From the NCBI RefSeq assembly GCF_003448965.1, contig NZ_QRGC01000032.1:1-64000 (forward strand): 64,000 nt of DNA, given 5' to 3'. The notes beneath the pieces were generated by a model. That model saw nothing but the letters and a program-made list of their open reading frames with translations. It ran no database searches and was not told the origin of the DNA. Of this stretch, positions 27,034 through 36,421 are shown piece after piece; the stretch's first letter is position 1; every line of letters begins with the position of its first letter. A program made the translations under genes and the position numbers. The stretch comes from Oceanicella sp. SM1341 (lineage in GTDB: Bacteria; Pseudomonadota; Alphaproteobacteria; Rhodobacterales; Rhodobacteraceae).

Positions 27034-27049
27034 AGGGCTCCGCCGGGGG

Positions 27050-28381
27050 TCAGCGCGGCAGGCGCAGGACGGCGCGCAGGCCCCCGAGGCGCTCGCTCGC
27101 GCCCAGTTCCAGCGTGCCGCCATGGCTGCGCGCCACGTCCATCGCGATGGAGAGGCCGAGCCCCACGCCGCCGCCCGCGTCCTGGTTGCGCGCCCGGTCG
27201 AGGCGCACGAAGGGCCGCATCGCCTCCTCGCGGGCCGCCTCGTCGATGCCCGGCCCGTCGTCCTCCACGATGAATTCGACGAATTTCGGCAGCAGCCGCA
27301 CCGAGAGCGCCACCTCGCGCCCGTAGGTGAGCGCGTTGTCCACCAGGTTCTGCACCGAGCGTTTCACCGCCACCGGGCGCAGCAGCACTAGGGTGTTCTG
27401 CGGCGTGTCGGTGGTGCTCGCCACCGCCACCGTGCGGCCGGTGCGCCGGGCGTCGGCGCCGATCAGCTCGGCTATGGCGATCGGGTCGGTCTCCTCCGCC
27501 TCCTCCGCCCCCTCGCCGCGGGCGAAGGCGAGGAACCCCTCCAGCATGCGCTCCATCTCGTCCACGTCGCGGCCCAGCTCGTCGACCTCCTGACAGGGCT
27601 CGGCCACCGCGAGGGCGAGCTTCATCCGGGTGAGCGGCGTGCGCAGGTCGTGGCTCACCCCCGAGAGCATGCGGGTGCGCTGGTCGATCTGCCGCTCGAT
27701 GCGCGCGCGCATCGACAGGAAGGCAGCGCCGGCGCGGCGGATCTCCTCCGCCCCCGCCGGGCGGAAGCGCACCGTGCGCCCCTTGCCGAACTCCTCCGAG
27801 GCATGGGCGAGCTGGCGGATCGGCTTCACCTGGTTGCGCAGGAACAGCACGGCGATGGCGCTCAGCACCGCCGAAGTCACCAGCATCCACACCAGCAGCA
27901 GGTGCGGGTTCGAGGCCACCATGCGCCGCCGCGGCACCTCGGCCTCCAGGATGCCCTTCTGCGTCTCGATGCGCACGAAGACCACCTTGTCGTCCGTGGT
28001 GAGGTCTATGGCCATCGGGCGCTGGATGCGGTCGGCCAGCGTGTCGACCAGCGAATTGCCGGAGACATCGTAGAAGGCCACCGATTCGCGCGGGCGGATG
28101 CTGCCGTCGGTGAGGGTGAGGAACAGGCCCAGCGGGATCGCGAGCGCATCGAGCCGCTGCTGGGCCTCCCGCGCGTCGGGGGCGGCCTCCACCGTCTCGG
28201 CGGCGTAGATCAGCTCCACCGCCACGGCCTGGGTCATCTGCTCGGTCACGCCGGCGTAATGGCGCTGGATGAACAGCACCGTCACCACCAGCTGCACGGT
28301 GATGATGGGAACCGCGAAGATCAGCAATGTCCGCGAGAACAGGCTGCGGGGCAGGTAGCGCTTGAGCCAGGGCAGTTTCAT
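27050..28381 (-). CDS. EnvZ-like sensor histidine kinase
   Basis: Inner-membrane two-component kinase, 443 residues. It has TM1 (about 17-37), a periplasmic domain of about 120 residues, TM2 (about 161-182) and a HAMP linker. The phospho-acceptor is His244 in GVSHDLRTPLTRMKL, the EnvZ-type H-box. The ATPase has NLVDNALTYG (N-box), VEDDGPGID (G1) and GVGLGLSI (G2). No response regulator gene adjoins it, so its partner must be elsewhere. The signal is unknown; osmotic or envelope sensing is the usual role of this subfamily. Confidence 0.9.
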   Translation of the reverse strand: MKLPWLKRYLPRSLFSRTLLIFAVPIITVQLVVTVLFIQRHYAGVTEQMTQAVAVELIYAAETVEAAPDAREAQQRLDALAIPLGLFLTLTDGSIRPRESVAFYDVSGNSLVDTLADRIQRPMAIDLTTDDKVVFVRIETQKGILEAEVPRRRMVASNPHLLLVWMLVTSAVLSAIAVLFLRNQVKPIRQLAHASEEFGKGRTVRFRPAGAEEIRRAGAAFLSMRARIERQIDQRTRMLSGVSHDLRTPLTRMKLALAVAEPCQEVDELGRDVDEMERMLEGFLAFARGEGAEEAEETDPIAIAELIGADARRTGRTVAVASTTDTPQNTLVLLRPVAVKRSVQNLVDNALTYGREVALSVRLLPKFVEFIVEDDGPGIDEAAREEAMRPFVRLDRARNQDAGGGVGLGLSIAMDVARSHGGTLELGASERLGGLRAVLRLPR

Positions 28382-28434
28382 CGCGATAAGCTAGCCTCCG
28401 TCCCGCAGGCCGGCAAGCCGGGAGGAGGCCACAG

Positions 28435-29364
28435 GTGGCGTCACCGTTCAGAACCGATCACGCCCCGGTGCATGGCGCGGTGGAGCGCCTCGCCCCCGGC
28501 ATCCGCGCCGTCACCGCGCCCAATGCCGGGCCGATGACCTTCACCGGCACGCGCAGCTACCTCGTGGGCGAGGGCGAACTGGCGCTGATCGACCCCGGGC
28601 CGGACAGCGAGGCGCATTTCCGCGCCCTCGCCGCGGTGCTGGAGGCGGGCGAGCGCATCAGCCACATCCTCGTCACTCATTCGCATGTCGACCATTCGCC
28701 GCTCGCGGCCCGGATGCGCGCGCTCACCGGCGCGCCGGTGCTGGCCTTCGGGCCGCATGGCGCCGGCATGAGCCCGCAGATGCGCAGCCTCACCGCCTCC
28801 GGCACCGACCTCGGCGGCGGCGAGGGGGCCGACACGGGCTTTGCCCCCGACATCACGCTGGAAGACGGCGCGCAGGTGCGCGGCGCGGGCTGGACCCTCA
28901 CCGCCCTGCACACGCCGGGCCATCTTTCCAACCACCTGAGCTTCGCGCTGGAGGGGGAGGGGGCGCTCTTCTCCGGCGACCACGTGATGGGCTGGGCCAC
29001 CACGCTGGTCTCGCCGCCCGAGGGCGATCTCGCCGCCTTCATGGCCTCGCTGCGCCGGCTCGCGGTGCGCGGCGAGGACCGGGTGTACTACCCCGGCCAC
29101 GGCGCCCCGGTGGAGGACCCCGCCGCCCTCGTTTCCCATGTGCTCGCGCATCGCGAGGGGCGGGAGGCGCAGATCCGCGAGGCGCTCGACGCGGGCCCCG
29201 CCACGCCTGCCGCCCTTGCCGCACGCATCTACGCCGGGCTCGATCCGCGCCTGCTGCCGGCGGCGGAGCGCAACGTGCTCGCCCACCTGCTCGACCTCGC
29301 GGCGAGGGGCGCGGTGGCGCCGGAGGGGGAGTTGTCCGCCGGGGCCGTCTTCCGTCGCAGCTGA
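28435..29364 (+). CDS. MBL-fold hydrolase (LACTB2-like)
   Basis: A 309-residue metallo-beta-lactamase-fold hydrolase with the metal motif THSHVDHS and later ligands HTPGH, SGDH and PGHG. A C-terminal winged-helix-like segment (AALAARIYAGLDPRLLPAAERNVLAHLLDLA) is typical of LACTB2-type proteins, some of which are nucleases. Translation starts at GTG (28435) behind GGAGGAGG. It is divergent from the kinase gene. Substrate unknown; cytosolic. Confidence 0.87.
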   Translation: MASPFRTDHAPVHGAVERLAPGIRAVTAPNAGPMTFTGTRSYLVGEGELALIDPGPDSEAHFRALAAVLEAGERISHILVTHSHVDHSPLAARMRALTGAPVLAFGPHGAGMSPQMRSLTASGTDLGGGEGADTGFAPDITLEDGAQVRGAGWTLTALHTPGHLSNHLSFALEGEGALFSGDHVMGWATTLVSPPEGDLAAFMASLRRLAVRGEDRVYYPGHGAPVEDPAALVSHVLAHREGREAQIREALDAGPATPAALAARIYAGLDPRLLPAAERNVLAHLLDLAARGAVAPEGELSAGAVFRRS

Positions 29365-29474
29365 GCCATCCGGCCATGCCGGGGCTGGACTGCGCCGCCC
29401 GCGGCTGGCACCGTCAGCCGGCAGAGCGCCCCGTTCCCGGCGGGCGCCAGGGCAGAGAGAGGAGACCCCGGACC

Positions 29475-30101
29475 ATGGCACGGATCGAGACGATCGAGGC
29501 GCTGCGCGCCATCCTTCCCGAGCCGGGGGCCCGGACCTTCGCCAAGGTGCGCCCGCTGCTCGACAGTCAGGCGCACGAGTTCCTCGCGCTCTCGCCCTTC
29601 GCCGTGCTCACCACCGCCGATGCCGAGGGCCGGCCCGAGGCCTCGCCCAAGGGCGACGTGCCGGGGTTCATCCGCGTCGAATCCCCCACCTCGGTGGTGG
29701 TGCCGGAGCGCACGGGCAACAACATGGCCATCGGCCTGCGCAACATCATCGAGACCGGCCGCGCCGGGCTGCTGGTGGTGCTGCCGGGCACCTCGGAGAC
29801 GCTGCGCATCTCCGGCACCGCCAGCCTCGACGACGACCCCGAGCTGCTCGCCGCCATGAGCCTGCCGGCCAAGCCCGCCCTGCTGGGCATCCGCATCGAG
29901 ATCGAGCGCGCCTTCTTCCACTGCGCCCGCTCCTTCCTGCGCGCCGGGCTCTGGAAGCCGGAGACCTGGCCGGAGCGCAAGCGCGTCTCCTTCGGCAAGG
30001 TGTTCGAGGAGGCGGGTGTGATCGAGGCCGCGGACAGCGCCAAGGTCGACAGCGGCATCGACGATGCCTATTCCCGCCGGCTGTGGAGCAACAACGTCTG
30101 A
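29475..30101 (+). CDS. FMN-binding pyridoxamine-phosphate-oxidase-fold protein
   Basis: A 208-residue split-barrel flavoprotein of the MSMEG_1061 type. Family features are the N-terminal VLTTADAEGRPEASPKGD and VVVPERTGNNM, followed by GRAGLLVVLPGTSETLRISG. The C-terminal FHCARSFLRAGLW is also characteristic. These proteins bind FMN or F420-like cofactors; for this branch the reaction is not established. AGAGGAGA precedes the ATG by about ten bases. It precedes sseA by 88 bases on the same strand. Confidence 0.85.
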   Translation: MARIETIEALRAILPEPGARTFAKVRPLLDSQAHEFLALSPFAVLTTADAEGRPEASPKGDVPGFIRVESPTSVVVPERTGNNMAIGLRNIIETGRAGLLVVLPGTSETLRISGTASLDDDPELLAAMSLPAKPALLGIRIEIERAFFHCARSFLRAGLWKPETWPERKRVSFGKVFEEAGVIEAADSAKVDSGIDDAYSRRLWSNNV

Positions 30102-30189
30102 GCCCCGACCGCGACCCGCGCATGCTTGCACTCGGCCCGCGCAGTCAGTACCACCTGTGCTGACGGAACGGACCGAAGAGAGAGGCATC

Positions 30190-31044
30190 ATGGCTGGAAG
30201 CGACCCGCAACTGCTCGTGAGCACCGACTGGCTCGAGTCCCATCTCGGCGCGCCGGACGTGAAGATCCTCGACGCCTCCTGGTTCCTGCCCCCCGAGGGC
30301 CGCGACCCGAAGGCGGAATATCTCGAGGGCCACATCCCCGGCGCGATCTTCTTCGACATCGACGAGATCTCCGACAGCCAGTCGCCCCTGCCGCACATGG
30401 CGCCGCCGGTGGAGAAGTTCATCTCCCGCATGCGCGCGCTGGGCGTGGGCGACGGCTACCGCGTGGTGGTCTACGACAGCTCGGGCCTGTTCTCCGCCGC
30501 CCGGGTGTGGTGGACCTTCCGGCTGTTCGGCAAGGCCGATGTCGCGGTGCTCGACGGCGGGCTGGCGAAGTGGAAGGCCGAGGGCCGGCCGCTGGAGGAC
30601 GGCTCCCCGGTGCTGCGCGACCGGCATTTCACCGCCCGGCGCAACGCCGCCCTGGTGCGCGATGTCACCCAGGTGGCCCGCGCCGCCAAGCTCGGCGAGG
30701 AGCAGATCGTCGACGCCCGCTCCCCCGCCCGCTTCCGCGGCGACGAGAAGGAACCCCGGCAGGGCCTGCGCTCCGGCCATATCCCCGGCTCGCTCAACGT
30801 GCATTACCGCACGGTGCTGAACGAGGACGGCACGATGAAATCCCCCGAGGCGCTGCGCGGCGTGTTCGAGGCGGCGGGCGTCGACCTCGGCAAGCCGGTG
30901 ATCACCACCTGCGGCTCCGGCATCACCGCCGCGATCCTGAGCCTCGCGCTCGAGCGCGCCGGCCACCGCCGCCACGCGCTCTACGACGGCTCCTGGGCCG
31001 AATGGGGCATGTACGGCGACCTGAAGGTGGCCACGGGTGAGTGA
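30190..31044 (+). CDS. sseA: 3-mercaptopyruvate sulfurtransferase
   Basis: Two rhodanese domains in 284 residues. The active cysteine Cys241 lies in the loop CGSGIT, the signature of mercaptopyruvate rather than thiosulfate sulfurtransferases. The N-terminal domain is inactive (YDSSGL at the equivalent loop), as usual. It moves sulfane sulfur from 3-mercaptopyruvate to thiols or cyanide in cysteine catabolism. GAGAGAGG lies just before the ATG. Its stop overlaps the GNAT start by eight bases. Confidence 0.92.
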   Translation: MAGSDPQLLVSTDWLESHLGAPDVKILDASWFLPPEGRDPKAEYLEGHIPGAIFFDIDEISDSQSPLPHMAPPVEKFISRMRALGVGDGYRVVVYDSSGLFSAARVWWTFRLFGKADVAVLDGGLAKWKAEGRPLEDGSPVLRDRHFTARRNAALVRDVTQVARAAKLGEEQIVDARSPARFRGDEKEPRQGLRSGHIPGSLNVHYRTVLNEDGTMKSPEALRGVFEAAGVDLGKPVITTCGSGITAAILSLALERAGHRRHALYDGSWAEWGMYGDLKVATGE

Positions 31045-31567
31045 CGCGGACACCTACACCGTCACCTGGCTGGAGATGGAGGCCCGCCCCGCGGGCCCGC
31101 GCCCGCCGGTGCCCGGCACCGTGCCCACCATGCTGCTGGCGGCCGAGAATCCGCCGGTGCGCTGGTTCCTCTCGCTCTACGACGGCGTGGGCGGCGACTA
31201 TGCCTGGACCGACTGGCACGACCGCCCGGAGGGCGAGCTTGCGGCCTTCGTCTCGCACCCCGATGTCACGATCTACACCCTGATGCGCCAGGGCTGGGCC
31301 GCGGGCTTCTTCATGCTCGACAGCCGCGAGGAGGGCGTGTGCGACCTCGCCTATTTCGGCCTGATGCCCGAAGTGGTGGGGCAGGGCCTGGGCGGCTGGT
31401 TCCTGCGCACGGCCATCCACACCGGCTGGGACCGGCCGGGCACCCGTAAAATGACCGTGAACACCTGCACGCTGGACCATCCCTCCGCGCTGCCGCTATA
31501 CCAGAAATGCGGGTTCGTGCCGGTGCGGCGCGAAGACCGCAGCCGCAGCGCGACCTACGCGCCCTGA
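31037..31567 (+). CDS. GNAT-family N-acetyltransferase
   Basis: A 176-residue acetyl-CoA-dependent acetyltransferase. The cofactor loop is PEVVGQGLGGWFL (Q-x-L-G-x-W form of motif A), followed by the late NTCTLDHPSALPLYQKCGFVPV typical of GNAT motif B. Translation starts at a GTG inside the last codons of sseA, so the two are coupled. Substrate unknown. Confidence 0.85.
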   Translation: MSDADTYTVTWLEMEARPAGPRPPVPGTVPTMLLAAENPPVRWFLSLYDGVGGDYAWTDWHDRPEGELAAFVSHPDVTIYTLMRQGWAAGFFMLDSREEGVCDLAYFGLMPEVVGQGLGGWFLRTAIHTGWDRPGTRKMTVNTCTLDHPSALPLYQKCGFVPVRREDRSRSATYAP

Positions 31568-31785
31568 GCGGGGCCGCGCGCGGATAAGGCCCGGAAAACA
31601 CGGGCTCCTTCGAGAGGAAACACCTGGCAGGGCCATATCACCGGCCGCGCGTCGCGGCGGTGCTCCCGCGAGCGGTCGCGCTCGGCGGGCCCGGAAGGGC
31701 TTCCCTGCAGCCATGCGTCCGGGGCGCCCCTGCCATGCGCATCGCGGGATTGGCGGGGTGTACGTTTGTCTCTATAGCTGCGGCC

Positions 31786-33048
31786 ATGAGCACCTCCGAC
31801 ATCACAGCATCGGGGCCCGGCGTGGCGCCCGAGCTCCCTCGCCATGCGCCGCTTTCCACCAACGGGTTCGTGATCGTCATCGCCCTGCTGATGGCGCTGA
31901 ACGCGCTGGCGACCGACATCATGCTGCCCGGCCTGGAGGTGATGGCCGACAGCCTCGGCGTGACCGACCAGAACCGCATGCAGACGGTGATCACCGCCTA
32001 CCTGATCGGCTTCGGCGGCATGCAGCTCTGCGTCGGCGTGTTCGCCGACCGGTTCGGCCGCAAGCCGGTGCTGCTGCTGGGGCTCGCGGTCTACACCGCC
32101 GCCGCCTTCTACATCGCCGTGGCGCATTCGATGGAGGCGCTGCTGCTGGGCCGTTTCGTGCAGGGCATGGGGGCGGCCGCGCCGCGCGTCATCGCCACCG
32201 CCACCCTGCGCGACTGCTACGAGGGCCGCGGCATGGCGCGGATCATGTCGCTGGCGATGATGGCCTTCATGGCCGCGCCGGTGATCGCGCCGCTGCTGGG
32301 CCAGACCATCATGTTCGCCGTGTCCTGGCACTGGGTATTCGTGCTGCTCGGGCTCTACGGGCTGGGGCTGATGCTGTTCATCGGCGCCCGCCTGCCCGAG
32401 ACCATGCGCCCGGAGGACAAGCGCGCCATCGAGCTGCGCGCCATCCTGCGCGGCGTGGGCCACGTGCTGCGCTCGCGCCAGGCGGTGGGCTACATGCTGG
32501 CCGCCGGCACCTTCTTCGGCGCGCTCTTCGGCTTCATCAACTCCTCGCAGCAGCTGCTGGTGGGGGTGTATGGCATGGGGCCGTGGTTTCCGGCGATGTT
32601 CGCGCTCACCGCGCTGTCGCTCGGCATCTCGTCGTTCACCAACTCGCGGCTGGTGGAGCGGCTGGGCATGCGTATGCTCAGCCATGGCGCCGCCTGCGCC
32701 TACACCGTGCTGGGCTTCATCATGCTCGCCTGCCACCATGCCGGGGTGCTCAACGGCTGGGTGTTCATCCCGCTGATGACCGCGACGATGCTGTTCGTGG
32801 GCATGGTGTTTTCCAATTTCAACGCGCTGGCCATGGCGCCGCTGGGCCATGTGGCGGGCATCGGCTCGTCCATCATCGGCTGCGTGACCACGCTCACCGG
32901 CGCGGTGATCGGCTATGGCATCGGCCAGGCGTTCGACGGCACCGCCGGTCCGCTGGTGACCGGCTACGCGGCCTGCGGCCTCGCCTCGCTCGCCATCCTG
33001 CTCTTCACCGAGCGCGGCCGGCTGTTCCAGGGCCACGGCGGAAACTGA
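31786..33048 (+). CDS. Bcr/CflA-type multidrug efflux MFS transporter
   Basis: A 420-residue, 12-helix drug:proton antiporter of the DHA1 Bcr/CflA group. The first helix region reads LNALATDIMLPGL, and the loop between helices 2 and 3 has the MFS motif GVFADRFGRKPVLL. The helix 5 motif GGMQL/RFVQGMGAAAPRV region is also present. The start at MSTSDIT is preferred; upstream in-frame codons would add 42 poorly hydrophobic residues. Substrates cannot be told; related pumps export bicyclomycin, chloramphenicol or sulfonamides. Confidence 0.88.
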   Translation: MSTSDITASGPGVAPELPRHAPLSTNGFVIVIALLMALNALATDIMLPGLEVMADSLGVTDQNRMQTVITAYLIGFGGMQLCVGVFADRFGRKPVLLLGLAVYTAAAFYIAVAHSMEALLLGRFVQGMGAAAPRVIATATLRDCYEGRGMARIMSLAMMAFMAAPVIAPLLGQTIMFAVSWHWVFVLLGLYGLGLMLFIGARLPETMRPEDKRAIELRAILRGVGHVLRSRQAVGYMLAAGTFFGALFGFINSSQQLLVGVYGMGPWFPAMFALTALSLGISSFTNSRLVERLGMRMLSHGAACAYTVLGFIMLACHHAGVLNGWVFIPLMTATMLFVGMVFSNFNALAMAPLGHVAGIGSSIIGCVTTLTGAVIGYGIGQAFDGTAGPLVTGYAACGLASLAILLFTERGRLFQGHGGN

Positions 33049-33182
33049 GCCACCCCGCCCGGGAGTGACATTCCGCACAGCCCGGCTGCGCGGGCGTTGA
33101 GCGCCGCGCAACCATTCGCTACTCCTCTCCCGGCCCCGGCGTGTTCTGCCCGCGGGCATGAGACCGGGAGAGGGATTTCACC

Positions 33183-33737
33183 ATGAAGAGCATTTGCCTT
33201 GCCGCCGCGTTGGTGCTGGCGGCGCCTGCCTGCGCGTTCGCCGACGAGATTTCCGACAGTATCGAGGCCGCCCTCGGCGCCTACCGCGACGGTGACATCG
33301 CCGGCGCCAAGGAGGAGCTGGACTATGCCTCCCAGCTCCTCGGCCAGATCAAGGCCGAGAGCATGAGCGGCTTCCTGCCCGAGCCGCGCGACGGCTGGAC
33401 CCGCGAGCTCGACGCCCCCGAGTCCACCGCCGTGTTCGGCGGCGGGGTGATGGCCGGGGCCAGCTACCATTCCGAAGGCGGCGATGACGTGACCATCGAG
33501 CTGATGGCCGACAACGCGATGGTCGCCTCGATGGGCGCGATGTTCGGCTCCACCGCGATGATGGCCTCGATGGGCAGGGTCACCCGGGTGGGGGGCGAGA
33601 AATTCGTGGTGGCCGATGGCGAGATCACCGGCTTCGTCGGCGGGCGCGTGCTGGTGAAGCTCTCCGGTTCGGCGGCGGACGAGGACAAGATGGCCTATCT
33701 CGAGCTCATCGACCTCGACGCGCTGGCGAAATTCTGA
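33183..33737 (+). CDS. Conserved-looking periplasmic protein of unknown function
   Basis: A 184-residue protein with a clear Sec signal peptide (cut after ACAFA, about residue 20). It starts with a helical segment (IEAALGAYRDGDIAGAKEELDYASQLLGQIKA), then a beta-rich domain with GDDVTIELMADNAMVASM, methionine-rich turns, and FVGGRVLVKLSG. GGGAGAGGG lies upstream of the ATG. No named family recognised. It stands alone between an efflux gene and a convergent AEC transporter. Confidence 0.75.
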   Translation: MKSICLAAALVLAAPACAFADEISDSIEAALGAYRDGDIAGAKEELDYASQLLGQIKAESMSGFLPEPRDGWTRELDAPESTAVFGGGVMAGASYHSEGGDDVTIELMADNAMVASMGAMFGSTAMMASMGRVTRVGGEKFVVADGEITGFVGGRVLVKLSGSAADEDKMAYLELIDLDALAKF

Positions 33738-33767
33738 AGCCCCCGCCGCCGGGCAGGGGCAACCGCC

Positions 33768-34703
33768 TCAGTGGCGCAGCAGGTAGAGCCAGCCCGAGGC
33801 GGTGATCACCGACAGGCCGGTGGCGAGCAGCACGGCGCTCGCCGCCGCGCCCTTGCCGCGGTCGTAGAGGTTGGCGAAGACATAGGCGTTCACGCCCGGG
33901 GCCATGGCCGCGGTCATCACCAGCGAGTTCACGAAGCCCTGCGGCAGGTCGAACACCTGGGTGCCGAGAAACCAGGCGATGGTGGGGTGCACCAGCAGCG
34001 ACAGGCCCGAGATCATCGCCGCCTCGCCGATCGAGTCGCGCAGCGCGTAGCGGGTGAGGATGCCGCCCAGCCCGAACAGCGCCGCCGGCAGGGCCGAGCC
34101 CGCCACCATCTCGATCGCCGCCCAGACCGGCTCGGGCAGCGGCAGGCCGGAGAGGTTGGTGGCGATGCCGAGGAACAGCCCGATCATCAGCGCGTTGCGG
34201 AACATCGCCCGCAGCACGGCGCGCGCGGTCTCCAGCGCGCCGCGGCCGTCGGCGCGGGCCATCTCCATCGCGGTGATGCCCAGCAGGTAGCAGAACGGCG
34301 CGTGGATGGAGATGATGGCGAAGTTCGGCGCCAGCGCGCTCTCGCCGAAGGCGCGCGACATGATCGGCAGGCCCAGCAGCGTCGAGTTTGAGAACAGCGC
34401 GCCGAAGGCCACGGCCACCGCCTCGCCCGGGCGGCGGCGGAACAGGTAGAGCGCGCCGGCGATGCCGATGCCGAAGGCCACCGTGGCGCCGGTGTAGAAC
34501 GAGATCAGCAGCCCGGGGTCGAACATCTCGGCGAGGTCGAGCTTCGCCACCGCCACGAACAGCAGGCAGGGCACCGCGAAGCCCTGGGTGAAGGACATCA
34601 GCCCGTCCACCGCCGACTGCGGGAACACCCTGAGCCTGACCGCGAGATACCCCGCCCCGATGACGAGAAACACGGGGATGACGGTGATCAGGATGTCGAG
34701 CAA
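33768..34703 (-). CDS. AEC-family (auxin efflux carrier) transporter
   Basis: A 311-residue inner-membrane protein with about ten helices. AEC landmarks are the first helix ILITVIPVFLVIGAGYLAVR, the mid-protein ALFSNSTLLGLPI and the late VNSLVMTAAMAPGVNAYVFANLY. Bacterial AEC proteins move carboxylates such as malonate or malate. The start is a TTG at 34703 with GGAG eight bases before it; no ATG gives a complete first helix. Monocistronic. Confidence 0.88.
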   Translation of the reverse strand: MLDILITVIPVFLVIGAGYLAVRLRVFPQSAVDGLMSFTQGFAVPCLLFVAVAKLDLAEMFDPGLLISFYTGATVAFGIGIAGALYLFRRRPGEAVAVAFGALFSNSTLLGLPIMSRAFGESALAPNFAIISIHAPFCYLLGITAMEMARADGRGALETARAVLRAMFRNALMIGLFLGIATNLSGLPLPEPVWAAIEMVAGSALPAALFGLGGILTRYALRDSIGEAAMISGLSLLVHPTIAWFLGTQVFDLPQGFVNSLVMTAAMAPGVNAYVFANLYDRGKGAAASAVLLATGLSVITASGWLYLLRH

Positions 34704-34796
34704 GGGTCTTTCTCCGGCAGGGGCTGCCCCCTCATAGCGGGGCGGGCGCGCGGCGCAAACGGCCGTTTTCGCATGGCTGCCCTGCAGCCGGCCGGC

Positions 34797-35594
34797 TCAG
34801 AGCGGGTAGGTGATCACCATGCCGTCATAGGCGGGGCGGATGTTTTCCGCCGTCTCCGCGTCCAGCCGGTCATGGTCGAGGTCGTTGTGCAGGTTCGTGA
34901 GCACGGCGCGGCGCGGCTGCGCGCGGCCGATCCACTCCAGCGCCAGGTCGAGATGGGCATGGGTGGGGTGGGGGGCGTAGCGCAGCGCGTCGAGCACCCA
35001 GCAGTCGAGGTCGGTGAGCGCGTCCCAGGCCGGCGGGTAGATCTCCTTCACGTCCGGCAGGTAGGCGAGCGGGCCGATGCGGAAGCCCAGCGCGTCGATG
35101 CTGCCGTGGCTCACCAGGAAGGGCAGGGCCGAGATGGCGCCGCCCGCGCCCTCGACCACCACCTCGCCGTCGATGGTGTTGAGCTCGAGGATCGGCGGGT
35201 AGGGGCTGCCCTCGGGCTGCAGGAACGCATAGCCGAAGCGCCCGAGCAGCGAGGCCTGGGTCTTGGCATCCGCCCAGACCGGCAGGCGCGAGCGGCGGTT
35301 CATCACGATCATGCGCAGGTCGTCGAGCCCGTGCACGTGGTCGGCGTGCTCATGGGTGTAGAGCACCGCGTCGAGATGGCCGATGCCGGCGTCGAGCAGC
35401 TGGGCGCGCATGTCCGGCGAGGTGTCGATCAGCACCCGGGTGGTGCCGCCCTCGCCCTCGCGCTCCACCAGCATCGAGCAGCGCCGGCGGGTGTTGCGCG
35501 GGTTGTCCGGGTCGCAGTTGCCCCAGTGCCCGCCGAGGCGCGGCACGCCGCCGGACGAGCCGCAGCCCAGGATGGTGAACCGCAGTTCGCCCAT
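34797..35594 (-). CDS. PhnP-like MBL-fold phosphodiesterase
   Basis: A 265-residue metallo-beta-lactamase-fold protein with the metal motif THEHADHVHGLDDLR (HxHxDH). An N-terminal GCGSSGGVPR glycine loop and CDPDNPRNTRRRCS are diagnostic for the PhnP/tRNase-Z-like group that cleaves cyclic phosphodiesters. Last gene of a six-gene run (RlpA-like, dacC, tmk, holB, tatD), four bases after tatD. No phn genes are nearby, so a role in phosphonate use is not supported. Confidence 0.88.
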   Translation of the reverse strand: MGELRFTILGCGSSGGVPRLGGHWGNCDPDNPRNTRRRCSMLVEREGEGGTTRVLIDTSPDMRAQLLDAGIGHLDAVLYTHEHADHVHGLDDLRMIVMNRRSRLPVWADAKTQASLLGRFGYAFLQPEGSPYPPILELNTIDGEVVVEGAGGAISALPFLVSHGSIDALGFRIGPLAYLPDVKEIYPPAWDALTDLDCWVLDALRYAPHPTHAHLDLALEWIGRAQPRRAVLTNLHNDLDHDRLDAETAENIRPAYDGMVITYPL

Positions 35595-35598
35595 CCGC

Positions 35599-36411
35599 TC
35601 AGGCCCCCGCCCGGGCGCCGGGCCAGGCGGCCGCCTTGGTGAACAGCCGGTCGAAATTGGCCGAGGTGAGGGCGGCGAAGGCCGCCTCCTCCATGCCGAA
35701 CACCTCCGCGCCCACCTTCGCGGTGAGGGCGACGAAGCCCGGCTCGTTGCGCTTGCCCCGGTGCGGCGGCGGCGCGAGGTAGGGGCTGTCGGTTTCGACC
35801 AGGATGCGCTCGCGCGGCGCGGCGGCGAAGATCTCGCGCAGCTCGCCCGAGCGCGGGAAGGCGGCGATGCCCGACATCGAGAGGTAGAAACCGAGGTCGA
35901 GCGCCGCACGCCCCAGCTCGGCCGAGGAGGAGAAGCAGTGCATCACGCAGGAATAGGCGCCGGCGCGGTGCTCCTCGGTGAGGATGCGGGCCATGTCCTC
36001 GTCTGCCGCGCGGGCGTGGATGATGAGCGGCAGCCCGGTGCGCCGCGCCGCCTCGATGTGGATGCGCAGGCTCTCGAGCTGCACCGCCGCACTCTCGGCG
36101 GTGTAGTGATAGTCGAGCCCGGTCTCGCCGATGCCGACCATCTTGGGGTGGGCGGCGATGCGCTCCAGCTCCTCCACCGTGGCCATCGGCTCTTCCGCCG
36201 CACTCATCGGGTGGGTGCCGGCGGCGTAGAACACCGGGGCATGCGCTTCCGCTATGGCGCGCACGGCGGGCTCGTTGCGCAGCCGGGTGCAGATGGTCAC
36301 CATGCGGGCCACGCCCGCCTCCGCCGCGCGGGAGAGCACGCCGGGCAGGTCTTCCATGAGTTCGGGGAAGTCGAGGTGGCAGTGGCTGTCCACCAGCGCG
36401 GGAGAGGTCAT
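35599..36411 (-). CDS. tatD: TatD-family metal-dependent DNase
   Basis: A 270-residue amidohydrolase-fold nuclease. Metal ligands are visible in DSHCHLDF (near residue 8), the glutamate in GIGETGLDYHY, IIHARAADED, MHCFSSS and the aspartate in ETDSPYLAPPPHRG. These enzymes trim DNA 3' ends and may edit tRNA. Conserved position between holB (10-base gap) and the PhnP-like gene. Confidence 0.94.
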   Translation of the reverse strand: MTSPALVDSHCHLDFPELMEDLPGVLSRAAEAGVARMVTICTRLRNEPAVRAIAEAHAPVFYAAGTHPMSAAEEPMATVEELERIAAHPKMVGIGETGLDYHYTAESAAVQLESLRIHIEAARRTGLPLIIHARAADEDMARILTEEHRAGAYSCVMHCFSSSAELGRAALDLGFYLSMSGIAAFPRSGELREIFAAAPRERILVETDSPYLAPPPHRGKRNEPGFVALTAKVGAEVFGMEEAAFAALTSANFDRLFTKAAAWPGARAGA

Positions 36412-36421
36412 GGGCAGGCTT

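Larger units (their letters stand above)
26669..27049. other. Non-coding gap between convergent betA and histidine-kinase genes
   Basis: About 380 G+C-rich bases with no credible gene. It holds two adjacent perfect hairpins (26746-26773, 26774-26794) behind betA and one copy of the dispersed hairpin repeat (27004-27033) behind the kinase gene. Confidence 0.65.
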
